In this document: piece by piece, positions 25,898-34,160 of the stretch | Layout of the letters: the number at the start of each line of letters is the position of its first letter | How positions within the stretch are numbered: the stretch's first letter is position 1 | Source of the DNA: Microbispora oryzae | Lineage (GTDB): Bacteria; Actinomycetota; Actinomycetes; Streptosporangiales; Streptosporangiaceae | Assembly (NCBI RefSeq): GCF_017896165.1 | Contig: NZ_JAFCNB010000001.1 | Span: 620,001 to 684,000 of the forward strand | DNA length: 64,000 nt | Reading direction: 5' to 3' | Notes under the pieces: model-generated | The model's input: only the letters and a program-made list of their open reading frames with translations | The model's database searches: none | What the model was told of the DNA's origin: nothing | Translations under genes and position numbers: made by a program

Positions 25898-27329
25898 CCG
25901 TTCCGTCGCCGGTTCCGCCGCCCGCGGCTCCGGCCGGCCGGTGAATCTCGGCCAGGCGGACCTCCCCGTCCGTCAGCGTGACGAGCAGCCGCTCCAGCCC
26001 GCGCAGGAACGCCTCGATCGAGCCGGGCGGTATGTAGCGGGTGTCGGCCATCAGACTGATCCGGATCATGTCCGGTTCGCCGAACACGTCGTAGACCTCC
26101 AGGGAGAACGTGAGGCTGTCCTCCTCCGTGCGGTCCTCCCACCGGAAGACGGTGTCGGCCAGCGCGGCGCGCAGGTCGGCCGGCGGGAGCAGGGTCCACT
26201 CGCGGCGGCGGCAGGGGTCCACCCACTGGTCGTCGTAGTAGCACGACAGGTCGATGACCGTGCCCCGCGCCACCGCCACGTCCCGCACCAGCCGGTCGGC
26301 GTGCCGGGGGTCGTACAGCCCGTGGCGGTAGGCCCGGACGGCCGCAGACCAGGTCTCGCGCACCACATCCTCGAAGAGCTCCCCGTCCACGTCGATCGTG
26401 GCGACGATCTCCTGCGCGAGATGCCCCACGGCGTACCTGAGCTCCGGTGCGAGCCGGTTGGGCGCGACCAGCCTGAGCGCGCACCGCGGCCGGCCCGTCA
26501 TCCGCCCCAGCAGGGCGGCGGTGGCGGCGAGCAGCACCATCGAGGTGGTGGTGTGACAGGCCGTCGCGAGCGTCCGCAGCGCGACGGGCACGGCCCGGGA
26601 GACGAGCCCGCCGCGCCAGAAGCGCGGCGTCGAGGCGGGACCGGCGGCGGGCGGGAAGATCTGGGGCGGCGCGAGGGCCAGTTGCTCCGCCCAATAGCGG
26701 AGCGCGGCCTCAAGGCGTCCCCGCCCCTCCGCGGAGCCCTCCCACAGCGCCTGGTCCACCGGGGTGCGCGACCGCGGCGGGGGCGTCGGCGCGCGTCCCT
26801 CCGCGGCGGCGGAGACCTCCTCGGACAGCTCGCCCACGAGCAGGCGCATGCTGGTCAGGTCGGCCGCGAGATGGGACGCGCACAGGATGACCATGCCGGG
26901 CGCGTCGTCGATCACGCACACGAGCGCGCGGAACGGCAGGTCGGCCGCGGGATCGTACGGCCGGTCGGCCAGTCCCGACTCCGCCTCCCTGAGCACCCGC
27001 CCGAGGTCGGTCTCGCCCCGCGACTCGACCGTCAGGACGTCGACGGCCACGACGCCGGCGGACAGCACCCGCTGGCCCGGCTCGCCTCCATGATCGACGC
27101 CGAACAGGCTGCGCAGCGCCTCGTGCCTGCTGACGATCACGCCGATGCGCGCCAGCACGTCCTCGACGGTGAGGCCGCCGGGCACCGGCATGACCTGGGT
27201 CACCTGGTATGCCGCCTCCGGAACCACCTCCATGTCACGCCAGATCTGCCGCTGCCGCCAGGTGAAGGGCCCGGTGACGGAGCGCGTCCCGTGGAACGGG
27301 ACCAGATGCCGGACCAGTTTCGCCATCAT
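25878..27329 (-). CDS. Stand-alone condensation-domain protein (C1)
   Basis: 483 residues covering one NRPS condensation/PapA-like fold. The catalytic motif is CASHLAADLTS, i.e. HxxxD without the first His and the final Gly of HHxxxDG. It contains no adenylation or carrier domain. Such free-standing proteins join a carrier-bound acyl group to an amine or hydroxyl acceptor. A paralogue (C2) is encoded at 45957-47339; both share the N-terminal pattern TW(R/G)QRQ(I/V)WRDM. It is flanked by the PPTase and an acyl-CoA dehydrogenase. Confidence 0.82.
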   Translation of the reverse strand: MMAKLVRHLVPFHGTRSVTGPFTWRQRQIWRDMEVVPEAAYQVTQVMPVPGGLTVEDVLARIGVIVSRHEALRSLFGVDHGGEPGQRVLSAGVVAVDVLTVESRGETDLGRVLREAESGLADRPYDPAADLPFRALVCVIDDAPGMVILCASHLAADLTSMRLLVGELSEEVSAAAEGRAPTPPPRSRTPVDQALWEGSAEGRGRLEAALRYWAEQLALAPPQIFPPAAGPASTPRFWRGGLVSRAVPVALRTLATACHTTTSMVLLAATAALLGRMTGRPRCALRLVAPNRLAPELRYAVGHLAQEIVATIDVDGELFEDVVRETWSAAVRAYRHGLYDPRHADRLVRDVAVARGTVIDLSCYYDDQWVDPCRRREWTLLPPADLRAALADTVFRWEDRTEEDSLTFSLEVYDVFGEPDMIRISLMADTRYIPPGSIEAFLRGLERLLVTLTDGEVRLAEIHRPAGAAGGGTGDGTDGRADD

Positions 27330-27357
27330 CGCCTGTACTCCCGACGAACCCGCTTCC

Positions 27358-28521
27358 TCAGCCCCTGGGGAGCCTGCCCTGCGTGAGCCCCTGGAAGACG
27401 TTGAGCCGCTGGATGTTGCGGGTGCCTTCCATATACTCCACGCCCCGGGCGTCGCGGACGAACTTGTCGAGCAGCGGATGCTCCAGCCGGGCGCCGGCCC
27501 CGAAGAAGCCCGTCGCCCGCAGGGTGACCTCCTCGGCCAGCCGCGCCGCGCGTGCCTTGGCCGCGGACGCGAGATAACCGAGCGCGGGGTCGTCGTGGTC
27601 GATGGCCAGGGCCGCCCGCCGCACCAGTTGCCGTACGCCCTCGATGCCGCGGCCCATCGCGTCGAGGTCGGCGCGCTCCCCGGCGGTCAACGAGCGGCGG
27701 TTGGCCAGGACGTATTCGTACGCGCCGCGGGCGATGCCGACGCCCAGGGCGGCCACGCCGGGGCGGAGCCGGTTGAATCCGCGCACCGCGCCGGCCAGGC
27801 CGCGCCGGGTCGGCGACAGGTGCCGTCCCAGCACGCGGCCGGCGGGGACCTCCACGCCGTCCAGGGTCACCTGGCTGACCTGGTTGCCCCGCAGGCCGAC
27901 CGTGGGGAACGGCGTCGCCCTGAACCCCGGCTGCGCGGTCTCGACCAGCGCGGCGACCACGCCGAGGGGCCCCGGCCGCGTGCGGGCGAACACGACGCCG
28001 AGGTCGGCCCTCGCGGCGTTGCCGATGAACCGTTTGGCGCCGTCGAGCAGCAGGGTCTCGCCGTCGGGCGCCGGGCGGAGCGCCGACCGCAGCGAGCCGG
28101 CGTCCGATCCCCGCTCCGGCTCGGTCAGGGCGAAGAACGTCCAGGTGGGCCGTTCGAGGAGCCGGCCGAAGAACCACTCCTTCTGCCGCTCGTCGCCGAG
28201 CAGGGCGACGAACACGCCGGACAGCGACGGCCCCGGCGCGGCCAGCAGCATGCCGACGTCGGCGGCCGCGAACTCCTCGCAGAACGTGACCCGCTCCAGG
28301 CCGCCCACGCCGTAGAACCGGTGCCCGTCGAGCACGAGCGGATGGGGGTTGTACTCGGCGGGGATGGGCGTCCGCGACAGGAACGACACCCCCGGCAGGT
28401 CGAGGTGCTTGTGCACCAGTTCCGGGGAGCGTTCGAGGTCGAGGGCGAGGCCGGCCAGGTCGGCGCCCCATTCCCGGGCGTAACGTCGCAGGACGAGCAG
28501 CCGGTCGTCGAGCTCGATCAT
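27358..28521 (-). CDS. Acyl-CoA dehydrogenase-family flavoenzyme (ACAD1)
   Basis: 387 residues, typical length. FAD/substrate segments FFALTEPERGSDAGSL and GAKRFIGNAARADLGVVFARTR and the C-terminal VEYMEGTRNIQRLNVFQGL, which carries the usual catalytic Glu, are intact. It likely oxidises a carrier-bound acyl chain, perhaps the aminoacyl-ACP made by its neighbours. It overlaps the next upstream gene by ATGA and belongs to the continuous minus-strand operon. Confidence 0.87.
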   Translation of the reverse strand: MIELDDRLLVLRRYAREWGADLAGLALDLERSPELVHKHLDLPGVSFLSRTPIPAEYNPHPLVLDGHRFYGVGGLERVTFCEEFAAADVGMLLAAPGPSLSGVFVALLGDERQKEWFFGRLLERPTWTFFALTEPERGSDAGSLRSALRPAPDGETLLLDGAKRFIGNAARADLGVVFARTRPGPLGVVAALVETAQPGFRATPFPTVGLRGNQVSQVTLDGVEVPAGRVLGRHLSPTRRGLAGAVRGFNRLRPGVAALGVGIARGAYEYVLANRRSLTAGERADLDAMGRGIEGVRQLVRRAALAIDHDDPALGYLASAAKARAARLAEEVTLRATGFFGAGARLEHPLLDKFVRDARGVEYMEGTRNIQRLNVFQGLTQGRLPRG

Positions 28522-29141
28522 CGATTCACCTCTTCGGTCCGGTCCCGGCCCGCGTACGCGTCGGCGAGCAGTTCGGAGACGTCGGCGGTGGCGCCGGGGC
28601 CGTCGGCGCGGAAGCCGCTGCCGCCGAGCAGCCGCAGCAGCGTGCGGTCGGCCCGGGTGACGCGCTCGTGCAGCCAGGCCGCCGTGTCGTCGCCGAGGTC
28701 GTCCGGCTCCGTGCCGGCGAGCAGGGTCTCGATCTCCAGGTGGTCGGTCACGGCCTCGGCGAGCTGTCCCTTCACCATCTGCTGGAGCAGCAGCGGGGTG
28801 TCGCCGGAGGTCCGCTCGCCCAGGTAGGCGAGGCAGTGGTCGAGCAGCGCCTCCGACAGGCCGAGCCGCAGCCACAGCAGTCCGAGCGACCAGGCGGGAC
28901 GGGCCCGCCGCCCCTGCGGGTCGCGTAGCGCGACGAGCGTGTCGCCGTGCAGCTCGATCGTCCGCACCACGGTCGCCGTCCCACCGGCCGGCGCGGCGGG
29001 CGCGACGGGCGCGACGGCGTGCCCGGCCGGGCCGTGGGCGAGCGCGCCGCCGCCTGTTTCCTCGTTCAGCAGCCGCAGGGCGGCCACCAGCCCGTCCTCG
29101 CGGGCGGCCGCCCGCAGGCGGGCGCCGATCTCGGTCGTCAT
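28518..29141 (-). CDS. Acyl-CoA dehydrogenase C-terminal-like helical protein, probably non-catalytic
   Basis: 207 residues, mainly helical in its second half. The segment from LGLSEALLDHCLAYLGER to LLRLLGGSGFRADGPG resembles the C-terminal four-helix bundle of acyl-CoA dehydrogenases; no N-terminal or FAD-binding middle domain is present. It overlaps ACAD1 and the ketosynthase-like gene by ATGA on both sides. It may be a partner subunit of ACAD1. The family assignment is tentative. Confidence 0.55.
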   Translation of the reverse strand: MTTEIGARLRAAAREDGLVAALRLLNEETGGGALAHGPAGHAVAPVAPAAPAGGTATVVRTIELHGDTLVALRDPQGRRARPAWSLGLLWLRLGLSEALLDHCLAYLGERTSGDTPLLLQQMVKGQLAEAVTDHLEIETLLAGTEPDDLGDDTAAWLHERVTRADRTLLRLLGGSGFRADGPGATADVSELLADAYAGRDRTEEVNR

Positions 29142-29974
29142 GCGTCCACCGCCTCCACGTCGATCACGCACGTGCTCAGATAGCGCAGGGTCCGGTCGTA
29201 GTCGCAGACGACGACCCGCCGGCCGGCGGACCGCCATCGCGGCATCCCGTCGGCGAGCGCCGCCCACACGCCGGTGCAGGGCAGCCCGGGGGCGGCCTCC
29301 CGCACCTCGGCGAGCCCGGCAGGCAGGAGCCCGAGGACCCCGCGGCCGGCCACGACTGTGACGTCGTCCCCCGCCCGCCCGGCCGCCAGCTCCTCGGCGA
29401 GGACGGCCGCCGCCTCGTCCGGGCTCACCCCGACGCGGTGGCGCACGGCGAGGCCGCCGGCCGCTCCCTCGTCGGAGAGCACCAGCGCCACCGCGGCGTC
29501 CGCCTCGGGCCGGGCCTGCGACGGCATCTCCGGCTCGTACGGCAGGGTCCGCTGATCCATGATCATCAGGAGTGCGGTGCCGTACGAACCGTCCGCGGCG
29601 AACCGCTGGATGAGCCGCAGGGCGGTGAACGGCGCCACGACCCCCTGGTCGACCACGCCGAGCGGCAGCGGGTTACCGGGGACCGCGTCGGCCAGGAACG
29701 AGGTCGGCGACTGGAGCAGGTCGGAGTCGGGGACGGCCGTGGCGACGGCCAGCAGGCCCACCGGGCCGGGGAGCGGCTCCAGCTCCCGCAGCATGCCGCC
29801 CGCGATGTCGGCGTAGCTGTGCCGTCGCGCCGTGCGGAGGAAGCCCGCCTTCGCCGTCATGCCGTACAGCGCGGTGAGGTCGTCGACGTAGCTCCGCAGC
29901 AGGGGGCTGGCGGATTCGGGCAGGAACGGGACGCCCTCGCCGAATGTCCGCGACTCGATCCGGTGAAGCCGCAC
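29138..29974 (-). CDS. Ketosynthase-like (thiolase-fold) protein lacking the active-site Cys
   Basis: 278 residues. LLAVATAVPDSDLLQSP and later FTALRLIQRFAADGSYGTALLMIMDQ follow the N-terminal pattern of FabH-like ketosynthases, and EADAAVALVLSDE fits the next conserved strand. Where the Cys normally sits (xxCxGxxxAL) the sequence is DQGVVAPFTAL, so no nucleophile is present. It could be a chain-length factor-like or scaffold partner. It lies between ACP1 and the dehydrogenase-like gene. The assignment is from pattern reading only. Confidence 0.55.
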   Translation of the reverse strand: MRLHRIESRTFGEGVPFLPESASPLLRSYVDDLTALYGMTAKAGFLRTARRHSYADIAGGMLRELEPLPGPVGLLAVATAVPDSDLLQSPTSFLADAVPGNPLPLGVVDQGVVAPFTALRLIQRFAADGSYGTALLMIMDQRTLPYEPEMPSQARPEADAAVALVLSDEGAAGGLAVRHRVGVSPDEAAAVLAEELAAGRAGDDVTVVAGRGVLGLLPAGLAEVREAAPGLPCTGVWAALADGMPRWRSAGRRVVVCDYDRTLRYLSTCVIDVEAVDA

Positions 29975-29975
29975 G

Positions 29976-30239
29976 TCAGGCCTGCTCGGCCACGTAGTCG
30001 GCGAGGGTGCCGACGGTCTCGAAGTGCCGCTGCTCCAGCGTGTCGGTGTCGAACTCGACGCCCAGGTCGTCCTCGATGCGCATCAGCAGCTCAAGGACGC
30101 TGGTGGAGTCGAGCCCGAGGTCGTCGAAGAGGCGGGTGCCCTCGGCGATCTGGTCCGCCTCACGCTTGAGCACGTCGGCGAGGGCGGCGGAGATGGCGAT
30201 GACGATGGTGCCGCGGTCGATGACCTGGGTCTCACTCAT
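29976..30239 (-). CDS. Acyl carrier protein (ACP1)
   Basis: 87 residues with the phosphopantetheine site LFDDLGLDSTSVLELL (Ser45) and the acidic helix 2 of ACPs. It lies directly behind the BtrK-like decarboxylase and the ATP-grasp ligase, the arrangement expected for an aminoacyl-ACP carrier (BtrI in butirosin). ACP1 could equally serve the ketosynthase-like protein just downstream. Confidence 0.9.
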   Translation of the reverse strand: MSETQVIDRGTIVIAISAALADVLKREADQIAEGTRLFDDLGLDSTSVLELLMRIEDDLGVEFDTDTLEQRHFETVGTLADYVAEQA

Positions 30240-30274
30240 TGCTGTCCCAACTCTCGTTCGGGGGTGTCTGACGA

Positions 30275-31534
30275 TCACAGGGCGAGGTGCTGCGGGCGGA
30301 GGAGGTCGTCGATGTCGTCGCGTTCCCGCACCAGGCGGGCCGTGCCGTCCACGACGAGCACCTCCGCGGGCGAGCCGTGGCTGAGGAACAGGACCGGGGA
30401 CGCGCTGGGGCCGTACGCGCCGGAGCGGAGCACTCCGAGCAGGTCGCCGGGGCGCAGCGGCGGCAGCGGGACGAGCTTGCCGATGGTGTCGTTGGGCGTG
30501 CACAGCGGGCCGGTGACGTACCACTCCTGGGTGGCGGGCTCGTCGCGGCTCAGCAGGCGCATCGGGAAGTTGCGCTTGACGAAGGAGCCGATGCCCACGG
30601 CCGCCATGTGGTGATTGGTGCCGCCGTCCGCGACCGCGAAGTTCTCCCCCATCGAGGTCTTCACGTAGCGGACGCGGACGACGTACGTGCCGGCCGGGGC
30701 GGTGAGGTAGCGGCCCAGCTCCATGATCATCCGGGTGTGCGGGTGGCGGGCCGCGAACTCCTCGATCACGGGGTTGAGGCGGCCGGTGAGCAGGGCCGGA
30801 TCGAGGTCGCGCTCGTCCTGGAAGTACGCGACGCCGAGGCCGCCGCCGACGTCCACGAGCTCCAGCGGGAAGTCCATCTTGGTGGACAGCCGCTCGGCGA
30901 GGTCGAGGATGCGCACGGTGTTCTCCACGACCACCTCCTCCGACAGGATGCGGGTGCCCATGTAGGCGTGCACGCCCATCAGCCGGACGTTCGGGAAGCG
31001 CGCCGCCAGGCCGGGCTCGGCGAGCAGCTGCTCCTCGTCGATGCCGAACTGGCGCGGCTTGCCGCCCATCGTCAGGCCGGAGCCCTTGACGGAGAAGCTC
31101 GGGTTGACCCGCAGCGCCACGTCGGCCACGACGCCCCGTTCGCCCGCCAGCCGGTCGATGAGCTCCAGCTCGCCGGCCGACTCGCAGACGATGGCGTGCA
31201 CCTTCTCGTCGAGGCAGGCCAGCAGTTCCGCACGGCTCTTGCCGGGGCCGAGGAAGATGATGTTCTCGGGCGTGACGCCGGCCCGCAGCGCGGTGACGAG
31301 CTCGGCCAGCGAGGACACCTCGGCGCGGGCGCCGAGCCCGCCCAGCAGCGCGCAGACCGACACGTTCGGGTTCGACTTGAGGGAGAAGAACATCTCCAGC
31401 CGGGGGTGGAGCCGGGTGCGCAGCCCGCGGAACTGCTCGCGCAGCGCGTCGCCGTCGTACAGGTAGAACGGCGTGCCGAACCGTTCGGCCAGCTCGGAGA
31501 CCGGTATGCCCTGCACCTCGTATTCGCCGCTCAT
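30275..31534 (-). CDS. PLP-dependent decarboxylase, BtrK/diaminopimelate-decarboxylase family
   Basis: 419 residues, alanine-racemase-like fold III. The PLP Lys is in FFSLKSNPN (about residue 53); GGGLGVAYF and the C-terminal GPLCTPNDTIGKL complete the active site. This subgroup includes BtrK (decarboxylates glutamyl-ACP) and VinO-type enzymes. With an ATP-grasp ligase overlapping upstream (ATGA) and an ACP downstream, decarboxylation of an ACP-bound amino acid is the most economical reading. A free-substrate lysine/ornithine decarboxylase is less likely in this setting. Confidence 0.85.
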   Translation of the reverse strand: MSGEYEVQGIPVSELAERFGTPFYLYDGDALREQFRGLRTRLHPRLEMFFSLKSNPNVSVCALLGGLGARAEVSSLAELVTALRAGVTPENIIFLGPGKSRAELLACLDEKVHAIVCESAGELELIDRLAGERGVVADVALRVNPSFSVKGSGLTMGGKPRQFGIDEEQLLAEPGLAARFPNVRLMGVHAYMGTRILSEEVVVENTVRILDLAERLSTKMDFPLELVDVGGGLGVAYFQDERDLDPALLTGRLNPVIEEFAARHPHTRMIMELGRYLTAPAGTYVVRVRYVKTSMGENFAVADGGTNHHMAAVGIGSFVKRNFPMRLLSRDEPATQEWYVTGPLCTPNDTIGKLVPLPPLRPGDLLGVLRSGAYGPSASPVLFLSHGSPAEVLVVDGTARLVRERDDIDDLLRPQHLAL

Positions 31535-32895
31535 GACGGCCTCCTGTCTGTCTCGGCGTGGAGCCGTCCGGCGATCTCTCGGTCGAGGGCGGCCAGGGCG
31601 GCGCGGTCCGGCGCGAGCAGCAGGCCGTAGAGTCTGCCGTCGAACGGGCCGTCGCCCGCGCCCGCGTTCACCGTGGCGAAGTTGTTGACCAGCAGGCCCG
31701 CGCCCCCGGGCCCGGCCAGCAGCAGGTCGTCCAGCGCCGCGCGCAGCCGGGCGTACGGCAGGCGCCGGGCGAGGCGCAGCGGGTACTGCCGGGCGAGCGC
31801 CACCTGGCCCGGCGCCATGAACAGCTCCTGCATCCTGACCTGGTAGGTGGACATGTTGTTGCGCGCGTTGATCTCGATGACGGGGTAGAGCCGGTCGTCG
31901 GGGTCGACCATGGCGTCCACGCCGACCACTCCCCAGAAGCCGTCGGCCGCCAGGCGCTTGGCCAGCGTGCGGGAGGTCTCCTCCAGCTCGGCCACCTGCG
32001 CGGGCGTCAGATCGGCGGGGATGCGGTGGCCCTTGTGCACGCCGCCCTCGGTGATGGCCTCCTTGACGAAGTCGAAGTGGGAGGACCCGTCCCGATAGAC
32101 GGTGAACTGGTAGTTGAGGTCGGCCTTCTTGGCGACCCACTCCTCGACGAGCAGCGCGGCCCGCTGGTCTCCGGACTTCCGGGCCCGGCGCAGGATCATC
32201 TCGTGCAGCCGGTCGAGCCGCCGCTCGTCGTCGATGACGGTGATGCCCTTGCCGGACACGCCGAAGGCGTCCTTCGCCACGACGGAACGGCCGGCGGCCA
32301 GCAGACTGCGGGCCGCCGCGACGGCGTCCGCCAGCTCGGCGAGGGTGCCGGCGGTCCACCCGGTGGCCTGCCTGATGCCGGTCTCGTCGGCGAGCCGCCG
32401 GCTGTAGATCTTGCTGTTGACCGCCTTGCACACGGCCGCGGACGGCGTCACGAGCGGCAGCCGCGCGGCGGCCGACAGCTCCTCCTCCGCCTCCGAGGTG
32501 CCGTGGGGCGACAGCAGGGCCCCGGCGCCCGCCAGGCCGGACAGCGTCCGGAGCAGGCCGGGGTCGGCGAGGGCGTCCCTGGTCACCGTCGCGCCGGGGT
32601 CGTTGCGCGCGGCCGTCAGGATCTCCGGCAGCGCGATGCCGAGCTCTTCCAGGTGCGCGAGGTGGTCGTCGTCGGGGGCCTCCTTGAGCACCACGTGGTC
32701 GCCCTCGCCCGCGAGGAGCAGGGCGAACTCGTCCATGCGGTTGACGATCGCCGCTCCGGCGGAGAACGACGTCCGGGGCAGGCCCGGCTCGCCCCGCGCC
32801 CACTGGTCCTCCACCTCGAAGTTGCCGAGGAAGACGAGCGGCGTGTCCGGGGAGCCCGTGAGGGCCTTCTTCATCCGGCTGAGGAAGTTCTGCAC
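31531..32895 (-). CDS. ATP-grasp ligase, BtrJ-like (predicted amino acid:ACP ligase)
   Basis: 454 residues with an ATP-grasp core: SVVAKDAFGVSGKGITVI (nucleotide-binding Lys/Gly loop), ALLVEEWVAKK and YPVIEINARNNMSTYQVRM (metal-binding Glu/Asn). The N-terminal FLGNFEVEDQW and overall length resemble BtrJ, which loads L-glutamate onto an ACP using ATP. It overlaps the decarboxylase gene by ATGA. Substrate amino acid and carrier are inferred from this neighbourhood. Confidence 0.8.
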   Translation of the reverse strand: MQNFLSRMKKALTGSPDTPLVFLGNFEVEDQWARGEPGLPRTSFSAGAAIVNRMDEFALLLAGEGDHVVLKEAPDDDHLAHLEELGIALPEILTAARNDPGATVTRDALADPGLLRTLSGLAGAGALLSPHGTSEAEEELSAAARLPLVTPSAAVCKAVNSKIYSRRLADETGIRQATGWTAGTLAELADAVAAARSLLAAGRSVVAKDAFGVSGKGITVIDDERRLDRLHEMILRRARKSGDQRAALLVEEWVAKKADLNYQFTVYRDGSSHFDFVKEAITEGGVHKGHRIPADLTPAQVAELEETSRTLAKRLAADGFWGVVGVDAMVDPDDRLYPVIEINARNNMSTYQVRMQELFMAPGQVALARQYPLRLARRLPYARLRAALDDLLLAGPGGAGLLVNNFATVNAGAGDGPFDGRLYGLLLAPDRAALAALDREIAGRLHAETDRRPS

Positions 32896-32907
32896 GTCGA
32901 TGTCCTC

Positions 32908-33840
32908 TCAGTGCTCCAAGACCATGGCCGAGAACGTCGCGCCGAGCCCGACCGCGGCCATGAGGTAGCGGTCGCCGGGGTTCAGCCGGCCGAGGTCGCG
33001 GGCCGAGCGGTAGTTGAGGAAGGGATCGGCACAGAAGCAGTGGCCGGTCACCGGGATGTTGTCCAGGAACACCCGGTCGAGCGGCAGGCCGATCAGCTTG
33101 CACAGCCGGACCCAGGAGACCCGGTTGACGTTGTGCGGCAGCACCAGGTCGACGTCCTTGAGGGTCAGCCCGGCGCGGTCCACGGCGGCGAGCATGACCT
33201 CCGCCAGCGCGTCCGGATAGATCTGCTGGAACTCGCCGAGCTCCGCGTCGGCCAGCGACAGGCCCGCGTTGAACCTCCCGTACGTCCGGGTGGCGTAGCT
33301 CAGCACCCGGTCCCGGGATCCGCCCAGGCCGACCAGCACCGCCGCGCTCGCCTCGCCGTTCACGGCGGTGCCGGGGACGGTGCGGGCGGCCGGGGTGAAG
33401 GTCTTCTCCCCGGTGAAGACCAGCGCGAGGGCGTCCGGGTCGCCGTCTGCCTCCAGCAGCCGCCCGCTCAGCTCCACCGCGAGCAGCCCGGAGGCGCAGG
33501 CGTGGTGGAACACCGCGAACGCCTCGGCGTGGTCGAGGCCGAGGATCCGGCGCACGTCGTGGACGGGGTTCACCGGATAGGGCGCGACCACGGGCATGGT
33601 GCGGGCCTGGATGACGTACCGGATCCGGTGCTCCCGGCCGCGCAGCTCCTCCATCTTGCCCGCCGCGGCGAGCATGAGGTCGGCGACCGTGCCGTCGGGC
33701 TCGCGCAGGATGTGCGACAGGCCGTAGAAGCGCTCGAACACTCTGACCTGGGCGTTGTCGAGCCCGAGCTCGTCCGCGATCGACCGGATCGGCACGCTCC
33801 GCGACGGCAGGTAGGTGGCGACGGCCTCCAGGGTCGTCAT
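32908..33840 (-). CDS. FabH/KAS III-like condensing or acyltransfer enzyme
   Basis: 310 residues. Cys115 (HHACASGLL) and His236 (LPHNVNR) match the KAS III Cys and His. The third position, normally Asn in GNTSA, reads GHCFCAD, so Asn appears to be His267. FabH-like enzymes with a changed third residue (e.g. Asp in CerJ) transfer acyl groups to O or N instead of doing Claisen condensation. It overlaps ACP2 by ATGA and so probably works on ACP2-bound acyl chains. Confidence 0.82.
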   Translation of the reverse strand: MTTLEAVATYLPSRSVPIRSIADELGLDNAQVRVFERFYGLSHILREPDGTVADLMLAAAGKMEELRGREHRIRYVIQARTMPVVAPYPVNPVHDVRRILGLDHAEAFAVFHHACASGLLAVELSGRLLEADGDPDALALVFTGEKTFTPAARTVPGTAVNGEASAAVLVGLGGSRDRVLSYATRTYGRFNAGLSLADAELGEFQQIYPDALAEVMLAAVDRAGLTLKDVDLVLPHNVNRVSWVRLCKLIGLPLDRVFLDNIPVTGHCFCADPFLNYRSARDLGRLNPGDRYLMAAVGLGATFSAMVLEH

Positions 33841-34109
33841 CCGGCTCCTCCGGCCCGCCGGTCCACCAGCGTCGTGAGATGGTCGGCCAGCGCGTCGATG
33901 GTCCGGTAGTCCCAGGCCACGGTCGGCTCCAGCCGCAGGTCGAGATGGTCCTCGATGTCCCCGCACATCACGAAGGCGTAGACCGAGTCCAGGCCGTACT
34001 GGGTCAGCGACACCGAGGGGCTGATGTCCGAGGGATCCTTCTCCAGGTAGGAGGCGACCCGCTGGATCAGCCAGATGCGCAGGTCCTCCGTTGATGGGGC
34101 ATTCGACAT
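33837..34109 (-). CDS. Acyl carrier protein (ACP2)
   Basis: 90 residues with phosphopantetheine Ser42 in TQYGLDSVYAFVM, a PKS-type ACP. The genomic company (two dehydrogenases and a fatty acyl-AMP ligase upstream) is the usual context of a lipid-initiation ACP, as in ramoplanin, enduracidin and friulimicin clusters. Confidence 0.9.
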   Translation of the reverse strand: MSNAPSTEDLRIWLIQRVASYLEKDPSDISPSVSLTQYGLDSVYAFVMCGDIEDHLDLRLEPTVAWDYRTIDALADHLTTLVDRRAGGAG

Positions 34110-34160
34110 TGCCTGTCTCCTTGATCTCTGCGGCCGCAGCCGCGTGAGCCGCTCGGCCGC

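Noticed and set aside
31558-33909. Long plus-strand open frame (783 codons) opposite the ATP-grasp and FabH-like genes
   Set aside because: Antisense artefact in GC-rich DNA; its translation is Arg/Gly/Val-rich low complexity.
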